Part shown: piece after piece, positions 19,078-28,676 of the stretch
Layout: the number at the start of each line of letters is the position of its first letter
Position numbering within the stretch: position 1 is the first letter of the stretch
NCBI GenBank assembly: GCA_040757575.1
Contig: JBFLXA010000001.1
Span: 62,001-126,000, forward strand
Length of the DNA: 64,000 nt
DNA from: PFJX01 sp040757575
GTDB lineage: Bacteria > Pseudomonadota > Gammaproteobacteria > Burkholderiales > Thiobacillaceae
Direction: 5' to 3'
Position numbers and translations under genes: made by a program
The notes under the pieces: model-generated
What the model was told of the DNA's origin: nothing
The model's input: only the letters and a program-made list of their open reading frames with translations
The model's database searches: none

Positions 19078-20289
19078 ATGGTCAAGACTCCCATTTATCT
19101 CGATTACTCGGCCACCACCCCGGTGGACCCCCGGGTGGCGGAAAAGATGATCACCTTCCTCACCGACAAGTTCGGCAACCCGGCTTCCCGGTCCCACAGT
19201 TTCGGCTGGGACGCGGACGCTGCTGTGGAGGAAGCCCGGGGCCACGTGGCGGCCCTGATCAACGCCGACCCCAAGGAGATCATCTGGACCTCCGGCGCCA
19301 CCGAATCCAACAACCTGGCCATCAAGGGCGCCGCCCATTTCTATAAAGGCAAGGGCAAGCACATCATCACCGTGAAGACCGAGCACAAGGCGGTGCTGGA
19401 TACCTTCCGGGAGCTGGAACGGCAGGGCTTCGAGGCCACCTATCTTGATGTGCAGGACAACGGTCTGGTGGATCTGGAAGCCTTCAAGGCCGCCATCCGC
19501 CCAGACACCATCCTGGCCTCGGTCATGTTCGTGAACAACGAGATCGGCGTCATCCAGGACATCCCCGCCCTGGGCGAAATCTGCCGCGAAAAGGGCGTGA
19601 TCTTCCACGTGGACTCCGCCCAGGCCGCCGGCAAGGTGGAAATCGACCTGGCCCGGCTGAAAGTCGACCTGATGAGCTTTTCCGCCCACAAGGCCTACGG
19701 CCCCAAAGGCATTGGCGCCCTGTACGTGCGGCGCAAGCCCCGGGTGCGCCTGGAGGCCCAGATGCACGGCGGCGGCCACGAGCGGGGCATGCGCTCCGGC
19801 ACCCTGCCCACCCACCAGATCGTCGGCATGGGCGAGGCCTTCCGCCTGGCCAAGCTGGAAATGGGCGCGGAGACCGAGCGCATCCGCTCCCTGCGGGACA
19901 AGCTGTGGACCGGTTTGCAGGACATCGAGGAAGTGCACCTGAACGGCGACATGGAGCGCCGCATCGCCGGCAACCTCAACGTGAGCTTCAACTTCGTCGA
20001 AGGCGAATCACTGATCATGGCCATCAAGGATCTGGCCGTGTCTTCCGGTTCCGCCTGCACCTCCGCCAGCCTGGAGCCTTCCTACGTGCTCAAGGCCCTG
20101 GGCCGCAACGACGAACTGGCCCACAGTTCCATCCGCTTCACCATCGGCCGCTTCACCACGGAAGAGGAAATCGACTACACGATCAAGCTTCTCCACGAGA
20201 AGATCGGCAAGCTGCGGGAAATGTCCCCCCTTTGGGAAATGTTCAAGGACGGCATCGACCTCAACAGCGTGCAGTGGGCTGCACATTGA
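19078..20289 (+). CDS. iscS: cysteine desulfurase IscS
   Basis: A 403-residue PLP enzyme. IYLDYSATTPVDPRV opens the protein, SAHKAYGPKG holds the PLP lysine (Lys205), and SSGSACTSASLEPS contains the catalytic persulfide Cys327. The loop and length are those of group I desulfurases that serve ISC. It converts cysteine to alanine and passes persulfide to IscU, and in sulfur bacteria also feeds tRNA thiolation. Confidence 0.97.
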   Translation: MVKTPIYLDYSATTPVDPRVAEKMITFLTDKFGNPASRSHSFGWDADAAVEEARGHVAALINADPKEIIWTSGATESNNLAIKGAAHFYKGKGKHIITVKTEHKAVLDTFRELERQGFEATYLDVQDNGLVDLEAFKAAIRPDTILASVMFVNNEIGVIQDIPALGEICREKGVIFHVDSAQAAGKVEIDLARLKVDLMSFSAHKAYGPKGIGALYVRRKPRVRLEAQMHGGGHERGMRSGTLPTHQIVGMGEAFRLAKLEMGAETERIRSLRDKLWTGLQDIEEVHLNGDMERRIAGNLNVSFNFVEGESLIMAIKDLAVSSGSACTSASLEPSYVLKALGRNDELAHSSIRFTIGRFTTEEEIDYTIKLLHEKIGKLREMSPLWEMFKDGIDLNSVQWAAH

Positions 20290-20294
20290 AACCA

Positions 20295-20360
20295 GGGATG
20301 GGGAATGGGTGATGGGTGATGGGATTTAGCCCCATCCCCCATTCCTCATCACCCATCCCC
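20295..20360 (+). repeat. heptad-periodic inverted repeat between iscS and iscU
   Basis: The left arm reads as four 7-mers, GGGATGG GGAATGG GTGATGG then GTGATGG, and the right arm as CCATCCC, CCATTCC, TCATCAC, CCATCCC, i.e. the complementary set in another order. The two arms can pair over most of their length around an ATTTAG loop. It sits between co-transcribed genes, 20 bp before the iscU start, so it could tune mRNA stability or iscU translation. Confidence 0.75.
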
Positions 20361-20380
20361 AGCGACACAAGGAGCAAAAA

Positions 20381-20812
20381 ATGGCATATAGTGAACAGGT
20401 TCTGGACCACTACGAAAACCCCCGCAACGTGGGTTCCTTCGGCAAGGATGACGCCGGCGTGGGCACCGGCATGGTGGGTGCCCCCGCCTGCGGCGACGTG
20501 ATGAAATTGCAGATCAAGGTAAACGAGCTGGGGGTCATCGAAGACGCCAAGTTCAAGACCTATGGCTGCGGTTCCGCCATTGCCTCCTCCTCCCTGGTGA
20601 CCGAATGGGTCAAGGGCAAGACCCTGGACGAGGCCATGAACCTGAAGAACACGCAGATCGCCGAGGAACTGGCCCTGCCGCCCGTGAAGATCCACTGCTC
20701 CATCCTGGCGGAAGACGCCATCAAGGCCGCCGTGGCGGATTACAAGCAGAAACACGGCAACGGGGCCGGCAGCAGCGAGTACACAGCCTGCAACCCGCCC
20801 AAGGAGTCCTGA
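20381..20812 (+). CDS. iscU: Fe-S cluster scaffold IscU
   Basis: A 143-residue scaffold protein. The cluster ligands Cys37, Asp39, Cys63 and Cys106 are all present (GAPACGDVM, YGCGSAIASSS, KIHCSILAEDA), and LPPVK at residues 99-103 is the HscA recognition motif. The C-terminal tail is about 15 residues longer than E. coli IscU. It receives sulfur from IscS and hands the [2Fe-2S] cluster on via HscA/HscB. An AAGGAG precedes the next gene inside its 3' end. Confidence 0.97.
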   Translation: MAYSEQVLDHYENPRNVGSFGKDDAGVGTGMVGAPACGDVMKLQIKVNELGVIEDAKFKTYGCGSAIASSSLVTEWVKGKTLDEAMNLKNTQIAEELALPPVKIHCSILAEDAIKAAVADYKQKHGNGAGSSEYTACNPPKES

Positions 20813-20813
20813 C

Positions 20814-21221
20814 ATGGGCGCCGCCACCTGTGCAGTGCCGGACGGCATGCCCTCCGACGTTTCCCAACTTGGTGCAGGCCCGGCCAGCACCGCCGGCGCC
20901 TCCGTCACCCTGTCGGAACGGGCAGCAGCCCACGTCAGCGGTTTCCTGACCAAACGGGGCAAGGGCCTGGGCATCAAGCTGGGAGTTCGCACCTCCGGCT
21001 GTTCCGGCATGGCCTACAAGCTTGAATTCGTCGACGCGGAAGACCCGGAAGACCTGCGTTTCGAAAGCCATGGGGTCGCCATTTACATCGACCCCAAGAG
21101 CCTGTCCTACCTGGCGGGTACCGAACTGGATTACGTGCGGGAAGGCCTGAACGAGGGCTTCAAGTTCAACAACCCGAACGTCAAGTCGGAATGCGGCTGC
21201 GGGGAATCCTTTAACGTCTGA
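20814..21221 (+). CDS. iscA: A-type Fe-S carrier IscA with N-terminal extension
   Basis: The conserved domain begins near residue 29 (ASVTLSERAAAHV) and has the three ligand cysteines in RTSGCSGMAY and ECGCGESF. About 28 residues precede it (MGAATCAVPDGMPSDVSQLG), which most IscA proteins lack. The extension is probably real because AAGGAG (20801-20806) lies seven bases before this ATG, one base after the iscU stop. IscA delivers Fe-S clusters, mainly [4Fe-4S], to apo-proteins. Confidence 0.93.
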   Translation: MGAATCAVPDGMPSDVSQLGAGPASTAGASVTLSERAAAHVSGFLTKRGKGLGIKLGVRTSGCSGMAYKLEFVDAEDPEDLRFESHGVAIYIDPKSLSYLAGTELDYVREGLNEGFKFNNPNVKSECGCGESFNV

Positions 21222-21227
21222 CTTCGT

Positions 21228-21300
21228 GAAGGGGGAAGGGTAAAGGGGGAAGGGTAAAAACCTGCACTCACCCTTAACCCTTCTCCCTTTACCCTTTCCA
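21228..21300 (+). repeat. heptad-periodic inverted repeat between iscA and hscB
   Basis: Left arm AGGGGGA AGGGTAA AGGGGGA then AGGGTAA; right arm ACCCTTA ACCCTTC TCCCTTT then ACCCTTT. The arms are largely complementary around AAACCTGCACTC. Same 7-bp organisation as the spacers at 20295 and 21831. Confidence 0.75.
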
Positions 21301-21302
21301 GC

Positions 21303-21830
21303 ATGCCCCTCGACTTCTCCAAAAACCATTTTGAGCTCTTTGGCCTGCCAGTGGCTTTCGGCGTGGACGCCGGACGACTGGACCAGGCCTACCGGGACAT
21401 CCAGGCGGAGATCCACCCGGACCGGTTTGCGAATGCGGGGGAAGCGGAGAAGCGGCTGTCCATGCAGTGGACCACCCGGGTGAACGAGGCTTACCAAAGC
21501 CTGAAGAAACCCTTCGAACGGGCCCGCTATCTGTTGCTGCTCCAGGGCATCGACGCCATGGATCCGAAAAACACGGCCATGGCACCGGATTTCATCATGC
21601 AGCAGATGGAATGGCGGGAAACCCTCGCAGACGCCTCCCAGGCCCGGGACATGAACGCCCTGCAAACCCTTGAAAGGGACATGCGGGCCTACGCCAAGGC
21701 CCTGCTGGCGGAACTGGAACGCTGCATCGACTCGGAAAAGAACTACCCCCAGGCCAGCGAAACCTTGCGCAAGCTGCGTTTCATGGACAAGCTTCTCGAA
21801 GAGATCGACACGGCATACGAAGACATGTGA
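21303..21830 (+). CDS. hscB: Fe-S assembly co-chaperone HscB
   Basis: A 175-residue J-type co-chaperone. The J domain covers residues 1-75 with HPDRFANAGEAEKR carrying the HPD motif that stimulates HscA ATPase. The C-terminal three-helix domain (residues 90-175, MEWRETLADA) binds IscU. Normal family length. Lies between two heptad-repeat spacers in the isc operon. Confidence 0.95.
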   Translation: MPLDFSKNHFELFGLPVAFGVDAGRLDQAYRDIQAEIHPDRFANAGEAEKRLSMQWTTRVNEAYQSLKKPFERARYLLLLQGIDAMDPKNTAMAPDFIMQQMEWRETLADASQARDMNALQTLERDMRAYAKALLAELERCIDSEKNYPQASETLRKLRFMDKLLEEIDTAYEDM

Positions 21831-21907
21831 AGGGGGAAGGGTTAAGGCTCAAGGGTAAAACCATCGCGGCCTCTACCCTTCTCCCTTCCCCCTTTACCCT
21901 TTACTGA
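21831..21907 (+). repeat. heptad-periodic inverted repeat between hscB and hscA
   Basis: Left arm AGGGGGA AGGGTTA AGGCTCA then AGGGTAA; right arm TACCCTT CTCCCTT CCCCCTT then TACCCTT. Imperfectly complementary and close in sequence to the spacer at 21228, so they share origin or mechanism of expansion. Confidence 0.75.
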
Positions 21908-21912
21908 AAACC

Positions 21913-23781
<1,869 letters not shown>

Positions 23782-23791
23782 AAGGTCCGAA

Positions 23792-24589
23792 ATGAGCAGC
23801 GTGTTTGAACCGGAATTCATCGCCTCCCTGCGGGAGCGACTGGAACAGCACCCCGTCTATGGCGCCCTGCGGGGCCTGGAAGACCTGCGGGTATTCATGG
23901 GACACCACGTGCATTCCGTCTGGGACTTCATGTCCCTGATCAAATACCTGCAACACACCGTGGCCCCCGCCCGCTGGCCCTGGACCCCGGGCAGCGACGC
24001 CACGGTGCAGCGCTTCATCAATGAACTGGTCCTGGAAGAAGAGACCGACGAGGCCGGCCCCGAGGCCCCCGGAGAATTCTCCAGCCATTTCCAGCTCTAC
24101 CTGGGCGCCATGCGGGAAATCGGCGCCGACGCCGACACCCCGGCCCGCTTCGTGGAAGTGGCTGGCCGGGAAGGCATCGACGCGGCCCTGGCCACGGGCA
24201 TGGCCCCCATTCCAGCCGCCCGCTTCAACCGCACCACCTTCGACTTCATCGCCAGCGGCAAACCCCACGTGGTGGCCGCTGCCCTGGCCTTGGGCCGTGA
24301 ACACATCATCCCCGCCATGTTCCGGGCCTTCCTGGCCCGCATGGCAGTCGCCGACGACCAGGCCCCCATCTTCCATTACTACCTCAACCGCCATATCCAT
24401 CTGGACGAGGATTTCCACGCCCCCCTGTCCCTGCGGCTCCTGGAGGCCCTGTGCGGCGGCGACCCGGCCAAGGTGGCCGAGGCCCGGGAAGCTGCCATCC
24501 GGGCCGTAGAGGCCCGCATGGAATTCTGGGACGGCGTCCTGGCCGTCCTGCCCAGCCAACAGAAGAGCTCGACCCCATGCCCCAACTGA
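23792..24589 (+). CDS. DUF3050-like protein, heme-oxygenase-like fold, inside the isc operon
   Basis: From the ATG at 23792 (AAAGG upstream) this is 265 residues. HPVYGALRGLEDLRVFMGHHV and HSVWDFMSLIKYLQ (residues 20-54) and FHYYLNRHIHLDEDFHAPL (residues 194-212) match the DUF3050 family as I recall it, which belongs to the heme-oxygenase-like superfamily. Several His and acidic residues (His39, His41, Glu82, His99, Glu170, His171, His201, Asp205, His209) are spaced as possible metal ligands, similar to heme-oxygenase-like diiron proteins, but no ligand set is proven. It lies 10 bp after hscA and overlaps fdx by 13 bp, so it is part of the operon. Function unknown. Confidence 0.75.
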   Translation: MSSVFEPEFIASLRERLEQHPVYGALRGLEDLRVFMGHHVHSVWDFMSLIKYLQHTVAPARWPWTPGSDATVQRFINELVLEEETDEAGPEAPGEFSSHFQLYLGAMREIGADADTPARFVEVAGREGIDAALATGMAPIPAARFNRTTFDFIASGKPHVVAAALALGREHIIPAMFRAFLARMAVADDQAPIFHYYLNRHIHLDEDFHAPLSLRLLEALCGGDPAKVAEAREAAIRAVEARMEFWDGVLAVLPSQQKSSTPCPN

Positions 24590-24915
24590 TCGTCCTGCCC
24601 CATGTGGAACTGTGTCCCGAAGGGGCCGTCATCGACGCCCAGAAAGGCGTCAGTATCTGCGACACCCTGCTGGACAACGGCATAGAAATTGAACACGCCT
24701 GCGAGAAATCCTGCGCCTGCACCACCTGCCACGTAATCCTGCGGGAGGGTTACGACAGCCTGTCCGAAGCTACTGAGATCGAGGAGGACCTGCTGGACAA
24801 GGCCTGGGGTCTGGAGCCCACTTCCCGCCTTTCCTGCCAGGCCCTGGTAGGCAACGCGGACCTGGTGGTGGAAATCCCCAAATACACCATCAACATGGTG
24901 AAGGAAGGGCACTGA
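24577..24915 (+). CDS. fdx: ISC-type [2Fe-2S] ferredoxin Fdx
   Basis: A 112-residue adrenodoxin-type ferredoxin. Cys42, Cys48, Cys51 and Cys87 form the C-x5-C-x2-C ... C cluster site (ACEKSCACTTCHVI, RLSCQAL). The ATG at 24577 matches the family start (MPQLIVLPH); it overlaps the end of the DUF3050-like gene by 13 bp in another frame. It supplies electrons for sulfur reduction and cluster coupling on IscU. Confidence 0.95.
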   Translation: MPQLIVLPHVELCPEGAVIDAQKGVSICDTLLDNGIEIEHACEKSCACTTCHVILREGYDSLSEATEIEEDLLDKAWGLEPTSRLSCQALVGNADLVVEIPKYTINMVKEGH

Positions 24916-24985
24916 ACAAAGTCGGCAGGAAACAGCCGCTGATTGCCGTTGCCGAGGACTGCACACTGCCTACTGGAGACTTATC

Positions 24986-25180
24986 ATGAAATGGACCGAT
25001 ACCCTGGACATCGCCATCGCCCTGGAAGAACACCATCCGGACGTGGACCCGAAATTCATCCGTTTCACGGATCTGCACCGCTGGGTCATGGAACTGCCCG
25101 ACTTCGCCGATGATCCCAACCGCTCCGGCGAGAAAATTCTGGAAGCCATCCAGATGGCCTGGATCGAGGAACGAGATTGA
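24986..25180 (+). CDS. iscX: IscX (YfhJ)
   Basis: A 64-residue acidic protein, MKWTDTLDIAIALEEHHPDV..., with DPKFIRFTDLHRWVMELPDF and a C-terminal AIQMAWIEER; this is the full IscX family length and pattern. IscX binds IscS and modulates its activity, possibly as an iron-dependent regulator. Last canonical gene of the isc operon; its stop overlaps the TTG start of the next frame. Confidence 0.95.
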   Translation: MKWTDTLDIAIALEEHHPDVDPKFIRFTDLHRWVMELPDFADDPNRSGEKILEAIQMAWIEERD

Positions 25181-25740
25181 AAACTGCCAACCGAGTGTCT
25201 TCCACACTTTTTGCCACACTTTTTGCTGCGCTTTTTTCCACTCTCCTGACGCCCCTCGCCGGTGCGACCGAACCCCTGGGCTTCAAGGGGCAGGCAATAG
25301 GCACTTCCAGCCTGACCATCACCCAGGACCCCCGTTTCGATTGCCGCGAGGTCCACGCCCCCACGGCGGATCAGGTCTGCGCCCTGCGCCCCAAGGAGCA
25401 GGAAACCATCGTCGGCGTGCGGGTGAGCAGCCTGTATTACTTCTATGACCGGGCCCGGCTGACGGGCATCACCCTCAGTCTGCCGGAAACCCACTTCGCC
25501 GCCGTGGCCCGGGCCCTGGAAGAAAAATATGGCCCCCCCCAGGTGAAGGCGGAAAAGATCCGCAACCTGAAAGGCTCGGATTTCGAGAACCGTACCCTCA
25601 CCTGGCGCCAGGGAGATGTCCGGCTGGAGGCCCAACGCTACGTGGGCCGCCTGGACCAGTCCATGATCCGCCTGAGCGATGAGGCTGCGGCAGAACGCAT
25701 CCGGCAACGCCGCGCCCTGGCCCCGGGGCAGGATCTGTAG
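25177..25740 (+). CDS. secreted protein of unknown function downstream of iscX
   Basis: A 187-residue frame starting at a TTG (25177-25179) that overlaps the iscX stop (TTGA) and is preceded by GAGGAACGA. The first 28 residues form a signal peptide (KTANRVSSTLFATLFAALF, cleavage near LAGA-TEP). The mature part contains two cysteines (DCREV, VCALR) that may form a disulfide, and GVRVSSLYYFYDRARLTGI with alternating strands. No family is recognised with confidence. Coupling to iscX suggests co-expression with the isc operon rather than a proven role in it. Confidence 0.7.
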   Translation: MKTANRVSSTLFATLFAALFSTLLTPLAGATEPLGFKGQAIGTSSLTITQDPRFDCREVHAPTADQVCALRPKEQETIVGVRVSSLYYFYDRARLTGITLSLPETHFAAVARALEEKYGPPQVKAEKIRNLKGSDFENRTLTWRQGDVRLEAQRYVGRLDQSMIRLSDEAAAERIRQRRALAPGQDL

Positions 25741-25757
25741 CCACAGCCCGCCCGGCT

Positions 25758-27017
25758 TTACCGCGGCAGCCCGTCTTCTTCCAGCACCAGGTCGGGGATG
25801 TGGCTGAAGGCGATGCGCATGGGTGCCTCCCGCTGGGCCCGGAAGGCACCGCCGAAATAGATGGCATCGTTGCCGAAACGCTGGTGCAGTTTGTCCAGCA
25901 CGGCGTCCAGGCCCGGCGCGGCCGTCTGGCCCGGAAAAAGCGGCAGGGCCGCCTGGCTGGCCGGCGCCAGTTCTTTAAGCACCACCCCCACCTTCACCGG
26001 CTCCCGACCCCGGGGCCGTTCCGCCCAAAGGGTGTCCAGCACCCGTAGCAGACCCAGGGTGTCGCTCATGGCGTTGAAACGGGCTTCCTGGACCCAGGGC
26101 AGCCGGTTGCGCCAGGACACGATCACCTCCAGGCGCTTGCACAGAAACCCTTCTCCCCGCATGCGCCGGGCCGCCTTCTGGGTGAGTTTGGACAGCACCG
26201 CGTAGGCCCCCTGATCGAAGCGCAACTGGGGCGGCAGCACGTGGGAGTGGCCCACGCTGCCACGCCGGGTAGGTACCACGGGCACATCCTCGCCCCGGAG
26301 CTGGTCGTACATGCGCTCGCCCCCCACGCCACCCCAGATGCGCCTCAGAGTGGTTTTGTCCGCCAGGCACAGGGCCTCCACGGTGCGGATGCCGTACTGT
26401 TCCAGGCGGGCCAGCATGGCCCGGCCCACGCCGTGGATGTCGGCCAGTTTGAGCCCATAGAGACGCCCGGGCAGTTCGTGGGCATGGACCACGGTGAGGC
26501 CATCCGGCTTTTGCATGTTGGATGCCATCTTGGCGATGAACCGGTTGGGGCCAATGCCCACGGAACTGGTGAGGCATTCCCCCACGTCCGCTCGGATGCG
26601 GCGCTTGGCCTCCCGGGCCAGCTTCACCGCCACGTCTTCCCGCTGCCAGCTGCCGGTGAGTTCGCACATCACCTCGTCGATGGACAGCACCTCGGTGATG
26701 GCGATGACCTGGTTCACCACCTCCATGAGCCGGTGGTGCATCTCCACGTACACCGGCGGCCGGGCCTCCACCAGAACGATGCCCGGGCACAGGCGGCGGG
26801 CATCCGCCACGGAGGTGCCAGTCTTAACCCCGTGGCGCTTGGCTTCGTAACTCGCGGCGATGCAACAGGTGGATTCCGCCAGGACCGGCAGAATGCCTAC
26901 CGGCCGGCCACGCAACTCCGGCCGCAGTTGCTGTTCAACCGAGGCGAAGTAGGAATTGAAATCCAGCAACAGGGCCGATAAGGGACGGCCGGACCCGGAA
27001 GGCTCCATGGGCAACAC
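25758..27017 (-). CDS. Y-family DNA polymerase (DinB/UmuC type)
   Basis: A 419-residue error-prone polymerase. LSALLLDFNSYFASVEQQ holds the catalytic Asp19 and steric-gate region; EVLSIDEVMCEL holds Asp114 and Glu115. The helix-hairpin-helix (KLADIHGVGRAMLARLEQYG) and little-finger domain follow. It is longer than E. coli Pol IV and closer in layout to UmuC, but no umuD is nearby and no UmuC C-terminal features are clear. It should copy damaged template. Convergent with the frame after iscX, 17 bp apart. Confidence 0.85.
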   Translation of the reverse strand: MLPMEPSGSGRPLSALLLDFNSYFASVEQQLRPELRGRPVGILPVLAESTCCIAASYEAKRHGVKTGTSVADARRLCPGIVLVEARPPVYVEMHHRLMEVVNQVIAITEVLSIDEVMCELTGSWQREDVAVKLAREAKRRIRADVGECLTSSVGIGPNRFIAKMASNMQKPDGLTVVHAHELPGRLYGLKLADIHGVGRAMLARLEQYGIRTVEALCLADKTTLRRIWGGVGGERMYDQLRGEDVPVVPTRRGSVGHSHVLPPQLRFDQGAYAVLSKLTQKAARRMRGEGFLCKRLEVIVSWRNRLPWVQEARFNAMSDTLGLLRVLDTLWAERPRGREPVKVGVVLKELAPASQAALPLFPGQTAAPGLDAVLDKLHQRFGNDAIYFGGAFRAQREAPMRIAFSHIPDLVLEEDGLPR

Positions 27018-27038
27018 CGAAAACCATGGGTTACCAGT

Positions 27039-27395
27039 TTAGGCCGCGCAACGGGCCACGTAGGCGTCGATGACGTCCATCAGTCGCGCCATGGGGTCCG
27101 GGGCACCGTCCGACGGCAGATGCACCACTTCGATGTTCCGTTCCCGGCAGGCGGCGGCATCGACGATGGCCAAATCCGGCCCCACCACAACCACCAGACC
27201 CAGCTTGTGGGCCCCCTGGATAGCGGCACGGCCGATAGGCGACCCATGGGTGACAGCGATGCTGGCGCGCCACAGGTGGTCCACGCACTCCTCCGGGGCC
27301 GTGCAGGGGTACTCCGCCCACACGTGCTCGTAGTCGGGAACCCGGGGCTCACCGGGAATGGCCTGCCGGTCGAGAACGACGATGTACTGTCTCAT
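27039..27395 (-). CDS. stand-alone N-terminal domain resembling D-2-hydroxyacid dehydrogenases
   Basis: A 118-residue protein. IAVTHGSPIGRAAIQGAHKLG followed by LVVVVGPDLAIVDAAACRERNIEVVHLP copies the end of the catalytic (flavodoxin-like) domain of D-2-hydroxyacid dehydrogenases, where an aligned stretch reads as apparent gate, nVDlaaa, and nIxVxxxP. The nucleotide-binding Rossmann domain is absent, so it cannot be a dehydrogenase by itself. Its start overlaps the stop of the upstream GarR-like reductase (ATGA), implying co-translation. It could be a decayed enzyme or a small regulatory partner. Confidence 0.6.
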   Translation of the reverse strand: MRQYIVVLDRQAIPGEPRVPDYEHVWAEYPCTAPEECVDHLWRASIAVTHGSPIGRAAIQGAHKLGLVVVVGPDLAIVDAAACRERNIEVVHLPSDGAPDPMARLMDVIDAYVARCAA

Positions 27396-28321
27396 TGCGA
27401 TTCCAAAGAAGATCCGAGGGGCGCCATGGTCTCATCCTTCAGGCTCATGGCGTGCACCACATGGATCAGGGCGGAGGAATCCAGTTCCCCCGCCCCCCGG
27501 GCCACCAGGGCGGCCATGCACTGTCTGGCTGCTTCCGCCACCTCCAGGCTCAAGCCCTGGCGCCCGGCCTGGTCCGCCACCAGATCCAGATCCTTCAGGT
27601 GCAGGCGGGCCTTGAAGCCGGGGACAAAACTGTTGTCCAGCATGCGCTGGCCATGGACTTCCAGGATGCGGCTGTAGGCAAAGCCCCCCAGCAGCGCCTG
27701 GCGTACCCGGGCCGGATCCACCCCTTCCCGGCGGGCGAAGGTGAAGGCCTCCGCCACCCCCATGAGGGTGGCGGACACCAGGATCTGGTTGCAGGCCTTG
27801 GCCACCTGGCCCGCACCGGTCTCGCCCACATGGACGATGTTCTGGCCCAGGGCCTGGAACAGGGGCAGAAGGTATTCAAAGATTTCCTGGGGCGCCCCCA
27901 CCATGATGGACAAGGTGCCTGCCCGGGCACCGGCTTCCCCCCCGGAAACCGGCGCATCCACCCAGGTGGCACCCCGCTGGACCAGGGCTTCGGCAAAACG
28001 CCGGGTGGCAGTAATGGACGTGGTACCCATGTCCACCACTACGCAACCCGGCGCCACCCCTGCCAGCACACCCTCGGCACCGAACAGCACCGCGTCCAGG
28101 GCTGCGTCATCGGCCAGGTTGAGGAAAACCACCTGGCTTTGGCGGACAACCTCAGCAGGCGTCTCCACCACCCGGGCCCCGGCTTCGGCCAGCGGGCCAG
28201 CCCTGGCGGCGGTGCGATTGAAGACAGCAAGGGGCACGCCCGCCTTGCACAGGTTCAAGGCCATGGGCTGCCCCATGGTCCCCAGGCCGATAAAACCGGC
28301 AGCCGGAAATAATGTCATCAA
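27392..28321 (-). CDS. NAD(P)-dependent beta-hydroxyacid dehydrogenase (GarR/HIBADH family)
   Basis: A 309-residue enzyme. GFIGLGTMGQPMALNL is the Rossmann nucleotide loop with the family G-x-G-x-M-G pattern, DAPVSGGEAGARAGTL is the substrate-binding motif, and GQVAKACNQIL holds the catalytic Lys. Relatives reduce tartronate semialdehyde to glycerate, or act on 3-hydroxyisobutyrate or succinic semialdehyde; the exact substrate is not clear. It shares ATGA overlaps on both sides with small genes of the same strand. Confidence 0.85.
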   Translation of the reverse strand: MMTLFPAAGFIGLGTMGQPMALNLCKAGVPLAVFNRTAARAGPLAEAGARVVETPAEVVRQSQVVFLNLADDAALDAVLFGAEGVLAGVAPGCVVVDMGTTSITATRRFAEALVQRGATWVDAPVSGGEAGARAGTLSIMVGAPQEIFEYLLPLFQALGQNIVHVGETGAGQVAKACNQILVSATLMGVAEAFTFARREGVDPARVRQALLGGFAYSRILEVHGQRMLDNSFVPGFKARLHLKDLDLVADQAGRQGLSLEVAEAARQCMAALVARGAGELDSSALIHVVHAMSLKDETMAPLGSSLESQ

Positions 28322-28617
28322 AGACCGTCCGGATCAGGCTTGGGTGGCTCGTGCTTGGGCACCGGGCGTTTGACGTTTTCCAGGTTCTTCGGAGGGTTCA
28401 TGCGCTGATTGTGTCCCCAGCTCAGATCCCTGGGCACCGGCCGCCGGCGTCGGCGCCGGTAGGTGAAGCGTAACTGCCAGATCACCGCACCGGCGGAAAT
28501 GAGCAACATGCCGCTGATCTTGCCGATGATGGCTTCCAGGCTGGCAATGGCCAACACCCCCATCGCCGCATAGAAATAGGGCAGGGATTCGTACAGCCAG
28601 TAGGGCAAATTCTTCAC
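28318..28617 (-). CDS. small membrane protein of unknown function
   Basis: Starting at the GTG at 28615-28617 the protein is 99 residues and has a strong AGGAGGAGA five bases upstream, preferable to the longer frame from 28680. VKNLPYWLYESLPYFYAA and the following GVLAIASLEAIIGKISG and LLISAGAVIWQL give two membrane helices, then a basic stretch FTYRRRRRRPVP and a Pro/Lys-rich cytoplasmic tail. No family recognised. Its stop overlaps the reductase start. Confidence 0.65.
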   Translation of the reverse strand: MKNLPYWLYESLPYFYAAMGVLAIASLEAIIGKISGMLLISAGAVIWQLRFTYRRRRRRPVPRDLSWGHNQRMNPPKNLENVKRPVPKHEPPKPDPDGL

Positions 28618-28676
28618 TGTTATCTCCTCCTGGGGCCGGAGTGTAACAAGCCCGTCAAAAATTGGATGTACGCGTC

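Noticed and set aside
20295..21907. Possible CRISPR array from repeated short units in the isc spacers
   Set aside because: Units are 7 bp, contiguous, without spacers, and no cas gene is present.
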